A DNA stretch of 33,953 nt from contig CAIXBQ010000076.1 in NCBI GenBank assembly GCA_903917705.1, positions 1-33,953 of the forward strand. The letters are read 5' to 3'. Both the position numbers and the translations under genes were made by a program. Positions 27,524 to 33,953 of this stretch are shown piece by piece; the first letter of the stretch is position 1; each line of letters opens with the position of its first letter. The notes beneath the pieces are model-generated. The model was not told the DNA's origin and did no database searches. It was given only the letters and a program-made list of their open reading frames with translations. Origin of the DNA: an uncultured Verrucomicrobia subdivision 3 bacterium. Lineage in GTDB: Bacteria; Verrucomicrobiota; Verrucomicrobiia; Limisphaerales; UBA11358.

Positions 27524-27667
27524 TCATTCCAGTTCGGCTTGCAACTTCAACAGGTCGGCCAGCCCGTTGAGTGAACGCAGTGCTGTGATAATCGCAGGGG
27601 ATCCCGCGCGGTTTGGATTCCAGCCGCCGTCCGGTGCGTGAGCCGCACCCAATATGACAAACCCCGA
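27524..27667 (-). pseudogene. In-frame tail after the oxidoreductase stop
   Basis: After the TAA of the oxidoreductase the same frame continues open for about 48 codons (GAAHAPDGGWNPNRAGSP, ALRSLNGLADLLKLQ) to a TGA. It reads like the C-terminal end of a protein. Either a nonsense change shortened the oxidoreductase, or this is a remnant of another gene. Its length and lack of a start make an independent gene unlikely. Confidence 0.3.
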
Positions 27668-29587
27668 TTATGGCGAAGCCAGGATGCCATCCAATGCGGC
27701 CCGGCGCATTTTGCCCGGCTGGGACATGAGTTCCTTGAGCAGCGGTTGGTAATTTTCATAGACCCCGCGCGGCGAGGTTTCGTGGCGCACGCAAATCCAT
27801 GCCGCTTTGCCGACGATTTCGCCCATCATCCCGCAGGTTCGCATCACGCGCACCGGGCCGAGCGCGTCGTGCGTTACACTGATGTCGCGTCCGGCCAGGA
27901 AAAGATTGGTGACGTTGCGGCTGTAAAGGCAGCGATATGGCGCCCAATACGGCCCGTGATATTGGTAATCCTTGCCTTCCGTCGCCCGTGAAATGAACTC
28001 CTCGCCTTCAAGCCCCTTTTGAAAAGTCTTGTCCGGGCCATGCAAGTCGATATGCCACGAGCAGGGGAAGGCGCCGTCGGCAAAGACGCGGTTCGTGCGG
28101 AAATCATCGGCGGTGAGAATCACATCGCCGAGCAGCCGCCGTGACTCGCGCTTGCCGGCGATGAACGCCGCCCAGCCGATGCGATGATTGGGATAAAGCT
28201 GGTCCACATTTTTCAGCGTATCCCACGCGCCATACATCGCGCGCAGATTCAAATCGCGGATCTGCTCCACCTCGGCAATGGGGTCCTTGTCGAAACCGCT
28301 TTCCCAAAACCAGCCGCCGAGGTTGTCCAGGGCGTTCTTGCCGCCCCACTGACCCTTGAAATTCTTCCGGCCCGGGAACGGCTTGTCGCTCAAATCAATC
28401 GCCCACGGGCAATGGGGGAACGGCTGGGAACGATTGCCCGCCTCACACGCCATCGCCAGCGCCGTCTTGTCCTTGCACTCGCATTTGAGCACTTGATTCG
28501 TGTCCGACGCATCCATCACATTCCAGAGATTGCTCAATCCCTGATGCTCCTCCCGGGTCAGCTCATATTCAGCGCCGCCGAGAAAACCCACCGTGCCATC
28601 GCCGGTGCAATCGGCGAAGAATTTCGCCGCCAGCCGCACGCGCCGCGCCGTGCGGACCTGCTGCGCCACCACGGCGGTGATGCGATGGCCGCTCGTCTCC
28701 ACCGCCAAGACGCGCTCCTCTAAAAACAGGGTGATGCGCGGCTCGGCGGCGACGACGTCGGTCTTATGGGCGTCGCCGTAAGTCGTGCCGGCTTTGGCAT
28801 TGCCGGTGCCCGGCGCTTTGGGCGGGACGAGTTCCTCCACGATGTCGCCGATATGCGGATAGGGTTTTTGCCGCGTGTGTCCCTCCGGCCAGACGCGCAC
28901 CTCGGAACTGCCGTTGCCGCCGAGCACCGGGCGGTCCTGCACCAGCGCCACCTTCAATCCGTTTCGCGCCGCGGAAATCGCCGCGCTCGTGCCCGCGATG
29001 CCGCCGCCGACCACCACGAGATCAAACGTGCCGCCCGCCTCCGGTCTCTCCGGCAGACCCAGGGCGGCGCGACGGAACCGGGTCAAGGCCTCCAGCTCAT
29101 CCGGCGGCGTGAACGCAGCGTCCCTGCAAAATACGATCGCGTCGCAGCGTCCTTCAAAGCCCGTCAAATCGTGCAATGCCACCGTGGTCTCGCGCTTCAC
29201 CCCGACCAGGCCGCCATCCTGCCAATGCCATGCTGCGCCTGCGGTGCCGAACGTGGTGGCGAGGGGTTTGTCGTTGAGCAGCAACTGGAATTTCCCCGGC
29301 GCGCCCGGCGCTTTCCAGGGCGCCACCCAGTCGCGCGTCCGCACCCAGACATGGTAAGTTCCCGCCTCCGGAAAGGTTGTCGTCGTCACGGCGTCCTTCA
29401 CCGGCACCCCCAGCCCGTGCGCCAGCAGATACGGCGACCCCATCTGTTCCATGGATTGCTGGTCCAGATCCCAGCCACCGAAATCGGCGAACTGCTCGGC
29501 CTCGAGAAAAACATTCTGGCCGTGCGCGGCCGTGGCCAGCCGCCAACCGCAGGCGGCCATCAGGATCATCAATTTCAAGGAGTGCAT
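27668..29587 (-). CDS. Secreted FAD-dependent oxidoreductase (FAD_oxidored family)
   Basis: The product has 639 residues. A signal peptide (about 1-23) precedes an N-terminal beta-sandwich at about 25-165 (VFLEAEQFADFGGWDLD), a carbohydrate-binding-like region often fused to this family. The FAD-binding Rossmann motif is VVVGGGIAGTSAAISAARNG near residue 192. Later GxGxxG-linked elements follow: GNGSSEVRVWP, FFADCTGDGTVGFLGGAEY, NLFLAGRDISVTHDALGPVRV. Such secreted oxidoreductases are abundant in Planctomycetes and Verrucomicrobia and often lie beside glycosidase genes. The substrate is unknown but a glycan or sugar is plausible. It sits upstream of the GH16 gene on the same strand and downstream of repeat array B. 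Confidence 0.82.
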   Translation of the reverse strand: MHSLKLMILMAACGWRLATAAHGQNVFLEAEQFADFGGWDLDQQSMEQMGSPYLLAHGLGVPVKDAVTTTTFPEAGTYHVWVRTRDWVAPWKAPGAPGKFQLLLNDKPLATTFGTAGAAWHWQDGGLVGVKRETTVALHDLTGFEGRCDAIVFCRDAAFTPPDELEALTRFRRAALGLPERPEAGGTFDLVVVGGGIAGTSAAISAARNGLKVALVQDRPVLGGNGSSEVRVWPEGHTRQKPYPHIGDIVEELVPPKAPGTGNAKAGTTYGDAHKTDVVAAEPRITLFLEERVLAVETSGHRITAVVAQQVRTARRVRLAAKFFADCTGDGTVGFLGGAEYELTREEHQGLSNLWNVMDASDTNQVLKCECKDKTALAMACEAGNRSQPFPHCPWAIDLSDKPFPGRKNFKGQWGGKNALDNLGGWFWESGFDKDPIAEVEQIRDLNLRAMYGAWDTLKNVDQLYPNHRIGWAAFIAGKRESRRLLGDVILTADDFRTNRVFADGAFPCSWHIDLHGPDKTFQKGLEGEEFISRATEGKDYQYHGPYWAPYRCLYSRNVTNLFLAGRDISVTHDALGPVRVMRTCGMMGEIVGKAAWICVRHETSPRGVYENYQPLLKELMSQPGKMRRAALDGILASP

Positions 29588-29676
29588 GTGATGAATGGCA
29601 AAGCTGCCGCCAGCCTACACGATGACCGGGACAGATTCAGCCGAAAAACGAGGAGACACCCCGCGCGCCGGAGTTG

Positions 29677-29907
29677 GCTCAAAGTCCCGGCGAGAATGCC
29701 CCGAGCATTGACCGGGCAGCTTCCAGACCCCGCTTGAAGTCTTTTAGTTCCGGCGAGACATCTTTTAGAAGCCAACTGGCACCTTAAAGAACCGCCGAAG
29801 CATCGCCGAGATAGCAACAGGTATCTCCGACCTGCCAAGAGGCATCTCAAAGATGCCAATAGGTATCTTTTAGGGACCTATTTGAAGCGTTTAAGCGCCT
29901 TAACCAA
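29677..29907. repeat. Array B of 21-bp-spaced degenerate repeats
   Basis: Units start with TCTTTTA, CCTTAAA, TCGCCGA, TCTCCGA or TCTCAAA at 29740, 29761, 29782, 29803, 29824, 29845 and 29866, exactly 21 bp apart. Further diverged units in phase lie at 29677, 29698, 29719 and 29887, so there are about eleven. One unit holds a perfect GGCATCT-CAA-AGATGCC-type hairpin (29840-29856). The minus strand reads as heptapeptides (LAGRRYL, LASKRCL), but I see no credible protein. The array fills most of the 326-bp gap between two minus-strand genes. At its right end CCTTAACC pairs with GGTTAAGG (29898-29919) across the stop of the next gene. Confidence 0.8.
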
Positions 29908-29913
29908 AGCCGG

Positions 29914-30417
29914 TTAAGGTGTGGGAGCCGGTTTAGGCTTCTTGGGCGCCCCGGGGAAGCGGGTTTGCAGGTCCCGGTAGATGGTTTCCGCGCCGGCGTG
30001 GCCCCGGCGGGCGGCTTCGCGGACGCTTTGATAATAAGCCAGATCGGCCATGTAGATTTCGCTGCCCACCACCATTTCGGTGCCGGTGATCAGGTCCACC
30101 AGCTCGAGCAATTGCGGCAGGAATTGATGGAACTCGCCGCGCAGGTCGATGTCCTTGGCCACCTCCGCCGGCAGGACGAAAGGCGGGGTGAATTCGGGGT
30201 TGCTCGCCATGTAGGCCGTGCATTTCTCGTGGAAACCGACCGTCTTCTCGCCGAGCTTCGGCAGGTCCAGGCGTTCCTGCGCGCCCACCTGGATGAGAAA
30301 CGACAGCTTGGCGCGGATGGTGGCGATGGCCGCGAGGATGGCCGTGATGTCGGCGGGGAGGATGGAGGCGGAGATGCGATTGTCGTCGGTCATAATATTA
30401 CTGTTCGGTTGATTCAT
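29914..30417 (-). CDS. Conserved protein of unknown function (NRISA-type)
   Basis: The 167-residue product starts with ATG at 30417, which has a GAGG sequence 5 bp upstream. The frame stays open to 30525, and an ATG at 30393 (MTDDNRISASIL) is another option. It is a helical soluble protein: NRISASILPADITAILAAI, KLSFLIQVGAQERLDLPKLG, then LAYYQSVREAARRGHAGAETIYRDLQTRFPG, and a Pro/Lys tail. I recall many unnamed relatives in Bacteroidota and Verrucomicrobiota with the same NRISA start and the same YQ-A-A-IY-L-FPG ending, all of unknown function. The stop codon lies inside a CCTTAACC/GGTTAAGG hairpin, and array B follows directly. Confidence 0.7.
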   Translation of the reverse strand: MNQPNSNIMTDDNRISASILPADITAILAAIATIRAKLSFLIQVGAQERLDLPKLGEKTVGFHEKCTAYMASNPEFTPPFVLPAEVAKDIDLRGEFHQFLPQLLELVDLITGTEMVVGSEIYMADLAYYQSVREAARRGHAGAETIYRDLQTRFPGAPKKPKPAPTP

Positions 30418-30576
30418 CGCCGCCTCGACTGCGTCCAGGGTTCCATTCCAAACAGCGGCTTTCATTCCGTAGGTAACCGGCTGCCCGTTGGATAATTTCT
30501 GACCCCAGCGAAGAGGTGTGGCCATGATTTTGTTTATGTTTGTTTGTTTGCCCGTGGGGGAAACCGGGGAGAGTCA

Positions 30577-30594
30577 CGGCCTTCCCGACGGCCG
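30577..30594. repeat. Short GC-rich hairpin between unknown gene and ubiD fragment
   Basis: CGGCC pairs with GGCCG around TTCCCGAC, followed by GCACTACG. The pattern resembles the REP-like arm at 10342 (a GTAG-C-GGC core with inverted GGCC ends). Too short for firm classification. Confidence 0.3.
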
Positions 30595-30633
30595 CACTAC
30601 GTAAATAAGCCCGTGGCCGGACAATAGCGAGGG

Positions 30634-31110
30634 TTAAAGTGCGTTTGGCAAAGTTACAACCTGCGGTAATGCTGGGATTACCTTTCCGAATCCTCCCGCA
30701 GAATGGAGCCGGCGAAAAAAACCGGGCGGGAATGCCGCCGGCAGCGCGATGTCCACGATTTCGGGGAAATTCATCTTGAAGATGGGCAGGAACATTTTCA
30801 CACTCGCGCCACGGATGTAAAAATCCTCCAGCGGCGGAATGCCGACAATCGTCGCCGGATACACCGCGTCTTTGCGATGCGTGATGGCCGTGACGTGAAA
30901 CACCGGATACGGCTCGGGCAAGGTGTAATAGCCGGTGTGATCGCCAAATGGTCCTTCGTCGCGCAACGGCTCGGTCGGGTCAATATAACCTTCGATGACG
31001 AAATCGGCGTTGGGCAAAACGGTTTTCAACTTGGGAAAATCATTAAATCGCCATGCGCCTCTACGTTCAATTAAAACTTGGTTCAACACCTTCAACGCGA
31101 CGTGCGCCAC
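30634..31110 (-). pseudogene. Internal fragment of ubiD-family decarboxylase
   Basis: Only about residues 27-128 of this 158-codon frame (roughly 31030 to 30730) are UbiD-like: NADFVIEGYIDPTEPLRDEG, FGDHTGYYTLPEPYPVFHV, VYPATIVGIPPLEDFYI and FLPIFKMNFPEIVDIALPA. Full UbiD enzymes have about 490-600 residues. The N-terminal third and the C-terminal part are absent; both ends of the frame read into unrelated sequence. UbiD enzymes decarboxylate aromatic acids, as in quinone synthesis, using prenylated FMN. This piece cannot form an active enzyme. The missing C-terminal part is found 2.7 kb away at 33739, on the same strand but in the opposite order from a simple split gene. Confidence 0.85.
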
Positions 31111-31234
31111 AAGTTAAACGTGAGCGCTCCGTCAGCCGACGAAAACTGGCAGCCGCCAGATTCAGTCCGCCGGAAAAATTGTTCAAACAAAACTTGACGA
31201 CTGTTGGCACTCCTAAATAATTAGGGCGCACTCC

Positions 31235-32011
31235 ATGAGCATCCGGGGAACAGTCGGAAGCCTTATTGAAAGCCATCGCGCGAAAAATTCGCACCCTGAC
31301 CCGAGAAATTTTACACCCCAAACCGGACGGCTTCCGTCCGCAGCGCAATTTTCAGGACGGCTTCCCCAATTACGAAGCATCGTCCCCAATTCGCCACCGG
31401 CTGTCCCCAATTTCCCGACGACCGCCCTCGGCAAACTGCCCGCCGATGTGACCGGCCAGAGCATTGCCAAGGGCGAAACCGGCAATCTCACCGCCGCGCA
31501 GCAGGCCAATCTCGTTTTGCTGTTGCATTGCATGGGACAGGCGCGCAAGACGGCGAAGCTGGCATTTTTAAACCAGTCGGTGAAGCTGCATCAGGAATTT
31601 CAAATCGGCATCCACGATTCGCACGAACTGAATGCCGTGTTGAGCCGAGCCGACATCATTCTCGCCTCCGTGCAAACCGCCGTGAATTTGCCCGCGCTGA
31701 AACTCAAAGGCTGGACGGATGCCGAGACGCAAACTTTTACCACCGTGCGCGCCACATTTCCCGCCAGCACCACCACGCAGCAATCCGGCCAGAGCGACGC
31801 CAAAAAGGCGACCGGCGTGAAAGCCACCGATGCCGCCGACGCCTACGAACACATTTTGACCATTCAAAACGCCGCCGACTTGGAATTTCCGGCCACCGAC
31901 CCGGCTAACGCCCCCGCCCGCGCCGAATTCAAACTAGGCATCTTCCCGCCGGATCATCACATCCCGCCCGCCACGCCCACGCCGACACCAGCCACGCCTC
32001 CGGCAAAATGA
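31235..32011 (+). CDS. Protein of unknown function with Pro/Thr-rich tail
   Basis: The 258-codon frame starts with ATG at 31235, but its first ~65 codons overlap repeat array C and look non-coding, so the true start may be later. From about residue 70 (LPADVTGQSIAKGETGNLTA) it is a helical protein with NLVLLLHCMGQARKTAKLAF and HQEFQIGIHDSHELNAVLSRA, ending in a proline/threonine tail. No signal peptide or known domain. Size and style recall the unnamed proteins that accompany NRISA-type genes in related phyla. Its stop overlaps the next ATG (ATGA), so the two are coupled. The 5' part may have been damaged by the repeat array. Confidence 0.55.
   Translation: MSIRGTVGSLIESHRAKNSHPDPRNFTPQTGRLPSAAQFSGRLPQLRSIVPNSPPAVPNFPTTALGKLPADVTGQSIAKGETGNLTAAQQANLVLLLHCMGQARKTAKLAFLNQSVKLHQEFQIGIHDSHELNAVLSRADIILASVQTAVNLPALKLKGWTDAETQTFTTVRATFPASTTTQQSGQSDAKKATGVKATDAADAYEHILTIQNAADLEFPATDPANAPARAEFKLGIFPPDHHIPPATPTPTPATPPAK
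31283..31430. repeat. Array C, short 20-21-bp periodic repeats
   Basis: CAATT occurs at 31346, 31367, 31387 and 31408 (spacing 21, 20, 21), in the context CCCCAATT and followed by a variable stretch and GGCT or similar. AAATT at 31285 and 31306 (21 bp apart) may be older units. The array is shorter and less regular than arrays A and B. It coincides with the doubtful 5' end of the plus-strand gene. Confidence 0.5.
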
Positions 32012-32988
32012 AAATAATTTGGAATGCGCAAGCCATGAAAACAATCAACCTGAGAATTGTGGCAGGAAGTTCGCTTGTCTTGCTTCTTTTCGCCAGTCAT
32101 GTCCTCGGTCTGACGGTGGTTGTTGGACAAAAAGTCAGTCCTGCTTGTGCATGGGATCCAAGCAGTGGCCCGCCAATCACAAATTTTTTGTGGACAATCC
32201 CGGCATACGCGGTTTCAAATTTTTATGTTGCTCCAGATTTAAGCACCGGAATGGTGATTGAGCCGTTTCCACTGACAAACAGCACGCCGGAGTATTATTG
32301 GGTGGATGGTGGCAATAAAAAAATCTCGTGCGACATCACATCAATGGGGCAAAAGCTCCAATCAGATGGACACATCAATGTCATCAGGCCAACAATTGAT
32401 TTTATTGGTTCAATCAATGGAAGTGTAGAGTTGGATACAAATTATGCGGGTTCGTCAGGAGAGGTGTATCTCCACTTCGGCGGCTCTGTCAATAACGGCG
32501 TGACGAACTGGGGGATTAATTGCACTGCCAGCAATCCAAATCTACAAGGGTATGACACCAATTCAAATGCAGGTTTTTGGGTTGTGCAAATTATCACCGG
32601 CGATAATCTCAGCGGAATTAAAAATGATGGGTCAAGTCATACCAACGCACCAATCGCAAATGCGCTGGACAACGACTATCCTACAAAAAATTTAGGCGCA
32701 GGTAATGGGACGGTGTTTTTTGATGCTCCTTCAATAAGCGGCTTCCCTACAAATTACGTTCAGCTTTCAAAATCACAAAGCTTCAGAACGGTTTTGATGT
32801 TTTTGCCGGATGAATCAGACTATATTCCTGTTCCAATTAAAGAAATTGACTGGAATTGGTCCGCTACCATTGCCTTCACAAACAGCCAATGGGTTTTAAC
32901 TTCGTCCAATGCCACGATAACCGTAAATAACCAAGATACTTTGACTTTCCCGTTTTGGATGAGTCGCACCTTAAACAAATACTTCTAA
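32008..32988 (+). CDS. Secreted protein of unknown function, AT-rich
   Basis: The 326-residue product overlaps the previous stop by ATGA; an internal ATG at 32035 begins a cleaner signal peptide (MKTINLRIVAGSSLVLLLFA). The mature part is rich in Asn, Thr, Ser and aromatic residues and reads as an all-beta extracellular protein. I see no known domain or catalytic motif. Base composition is clearly lower in GC than its neighbours, with many AAT, TTT and AAA codons, suggesting recent acquisition. It forms an operon with the next gene, 5 bp downstream. Confidence 0.7.
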   Translation: MKIIWNAQAMKTINLRIVAGSSLVLLLFASHVLGLTVVVGQKVSPACAWDPSSGPPITNFLWTIPAYAVSNFYVAPDLSTGMVIEPFPLTNSTPEYYWVDGGNKKISCDITSMGQKLQSDGHINVIRPTIDFIGSINGSVELDTNYAGSSGEVYLHFGGSVNNGVTNWGINCTASNPNLQGYDTNSNAGFWVVQIITGDNLSGIKNDGSSHTNAPIANALDNDYPTKNLGAGNGTVFFDAPSISGFPTNYVQLSKSQSFRTVLMFLPDESDYIPVPIKEIDWNWSATIAFTNSQWVLTSSNATITVNNQDTLTFPFWMSRTLNKYF

Positions 32989-32993
32989 ACGCT

Positions 32994-33614
32994 ATGATAT
33001 CACTCAACGCACGAACCAAAAACTGGTTGGTCAGCATCTTTACGTTTCTGGCTTTTGGCATTATTCAAGTCATTGCGGGTGTGCCGTCAACCAATTCCAT
33101 TCCCACAAATCTTTTTTTAACAGATAACGGTTCTTTGTTTTGGTATAAAAATTCTACGGGAGAAAGAGTGGTTCACATAAAAGACATTGAAACGGCAACA
33201 AATTCTCCCGAATCACGTCCCGCCGACCAAGACCCGGAAGGACATTGGGGACAGGCAACTAATGGTTTTCAGATTTCTCTACGATTTGAAAAGGGACTGT
33301 TCACCAATGGCGAATCCATCGTAGCCATCACACTGATGCGCAACATAACCAGCCAGCCGCAAAATTATTTCCGACCGATTCAAATTGTGGCAATCAAGGA
33401 TGGAAAGCGATTGGAAAGAAAAGATAAAAAAGAGATTGATGTGATAGAAATAACGATGCCGCCGGAAACAACCGTTTTTCCACAAACGCAGCAAAAAAAC
33501 CATGTGCGCTTGGATCAGATTTATGACCTTACGCAGAGTGGAGAATATGTTTTCCAAGCCGTGTGTCACCACCCAGAAGTTACTTCTCAAAAAGTAAGTG
33601 TTGTAATCAAATAA
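32994..33614 (+). CDS. Exported protein of unknown function, AT-rich
   Basis: The product has 206 residues from the ATG at 32994 (an upstream in-frame ATG at 32955 lies inside the previous gene). A hydrophobic N-terminal segment (WLVSIFTFLAFGIIQVIAG) is a signal peptide or anchor. The rest resembles a beta-sandwich with GFQISLRFEKGLFTNGESIV and YDLTQSGEYVFQAV, similar in style to intracellular-proteinase-inhibitor or Ig-like folds. No catalytic residues recognised. It starts 5 bp after the previous stop and shares its low GC, so the two probably arrived and act together. Confidence 0.7.
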   Translation: MISLNARTKNWLVSIFTFLAFGIIQVIAGVPSTNSIPTNLFLTDNGSLFWYKNSTGERVVHIKDIETATNSPESRPADQDPEGHWGQATNGFQISLRFEKGLFTNGESIVAITLMRNITSQPQNYFRPIQIVAIKDGKRLERKDKKEIDVIEITMPPETTVFPQTQQKNHVRLDQIYDLTQSGEYVFQAVCHHPEVTSQKVSVVIK

Positions 33615-33650
33615 AGGCAACCGTAGCGGCGGTTTATTTCTGCCTTCGCC

Positions 33651-33720
33651 TCACGGCACGGGCAGCTCATCAAAGATTTTCTGGATGACCGTTTCGCTGG
33701 TTTTTCCTTCGCGTCTTTGC
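33651..33720 (-). pseudogene. Possible C-terminal gene remnant
   Basis: A minus-strand frame ending in TGA at 33651 reads KTSETVIQKIFDELPVP, which looks like a protein C terminus, but it is in another frame from ubiD and has no start. It may be debris of a gene lost at this junction. Low confidence. Confidence 0.2.
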
Positions 33721-33730
33721 GTCTCCGCGT
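33707..33730. repeat. Three tandem 8-bp units (CTTCGCGT type)
   Basis: CTTCGCGT, CTTTGCGT and CTCCGCGT follow directly after one another just downstream of the ubiD stop. I recall similar phrases as dispersed short tandem repeats in many bacterial genomes; the function is unknown. Confidence 0.45.
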
Positions 33731-33738
33731 TGAAGAAT

Positions 33739-33953
33739 TTATTTTTCAAGCAGCCCGTCAATCTTTCGGCGGACTTCATCGCTCATTTTAATCAGCGGTG
33801 GCCAGGCGCGTTTGAAACCTTCGCCGGGAATTTTCTTCGTCGCGTCAATGCCCAGCTTGCTGCCGCTGGCGATCTCGCTCGTCGCGTGGTCGAGCACGTC
33901 GGACGGGCCTTTGGTGAAGATGCTGTCGCGCTGCGGGTCGGTGTTGGCCGTGA
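33739..33953 (-). CDS. UbiD-family decarboxylase, C-terminal end (5' part beyond window)
   Basis: The visible 71 codons end at the TAA at 33739 and match the conserved end of UbiD: ANTDPQRDSIFTKGPSDVLD, HATSEIASGSKLGIDATKK, GEGFKRAWPPLIKM. UbiD decarboxylates 4-hydroxybenzoate-type acids with prenylated FMN. The gene continues to the right of the window, so whether it is complete cannot be judged. The internal fragment at 30634-31110 belongs to the same family. Confidence 0.88.
   Translation of the reverse strand, partial: TANTDPQRDSIFTKGPSDVLDHATSEIASGSKLGIDATKKIPGEGFKRAWPPLIKMSDEVRRKIDGLLEK

Noticed and set aside
29575..29859. 94-codon minus-strand frame over array B
   Set aside because: Same reason as for array A; the Arg/Leu/Cys heptads follow from the DNA period.

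Overview
The window looks like a chromosomal stretch from a Verrucomicrobiota bacterium, most likely of the Limisphaerales/Pedosphaera type. This placement is an inference. It rests on secreted proteins rich in autotransporter-associated beta-strand repeats, secreted FAD-dependent oxidoreductase and glycoside-hydrolase genes, the general GC-rich base composition, and small palindromic intergenic repeats. I found no rRNA, tRNA, CRISPR array, transposase or phage gene.

Layout. From 1 to 5792 (minus) lies most of a very large secreted protein: an N-terminal DUF3472-like region, PA14-like and Ig-like domains, then more than 1000 residues of beta-strand repeats running off the left edge. Next come htpG (minus) and a divergent VIT/von Willebrand A surface protein (plus). 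A 506-bp intergenic region then holds an inverted-repeat element, an array of 21-bp-spaced degenerate repeats and a strong intrinsic terminator. From 10.8 to 19.0 kb (plus) follow a secreted TIM-barrel glycosidase-like protein, an RNB exoribonuclease, an ABC-F ATPase, the N-degron cluster clpS / DUF2017-like / aat, and a rhomboid protease. From 19.1 to 23.7 kb are a serA-type dehydrogenase and a tRNA-dihydrouridine synthase (minus), a ROK sugar kinase (plus), a conserved unknown protein and a small CBM48/AMPK-type glycan-binding protein (minus).

From 23.9 to 29.6 kb is a carbohydrate-oriented block: a secreted GH43-like propeller protein followed closely by rsgA (plus), a 184-bp palindromic element, then a secreted GH16 glucanase and a secreted FAD-dependent oxidoreductase (minus). 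From 29.6 to 33.95 kb the region becomes accessory: a second 21-bp-period array, two unknown genes, an internal fragment of ubiD, a third short periodic array, and two AT-rich secreted-protein genes. The window ends in the 3' end of a ubiD gene.

How the genes fit together: the housekeeping genes (htpG, clpS-aat, rsgA, dus, RNase, ABC-F) point to proteostasis and translation. The secreted proteins point to a polysaccharide-degrading life with a ROK kinase to take up the released sugar. The most unusual signals are the three intergenic arrays that keep a period of about 21 bp with different consensus sequences, and the ubiD pieces on either side of an AT-rich insert.
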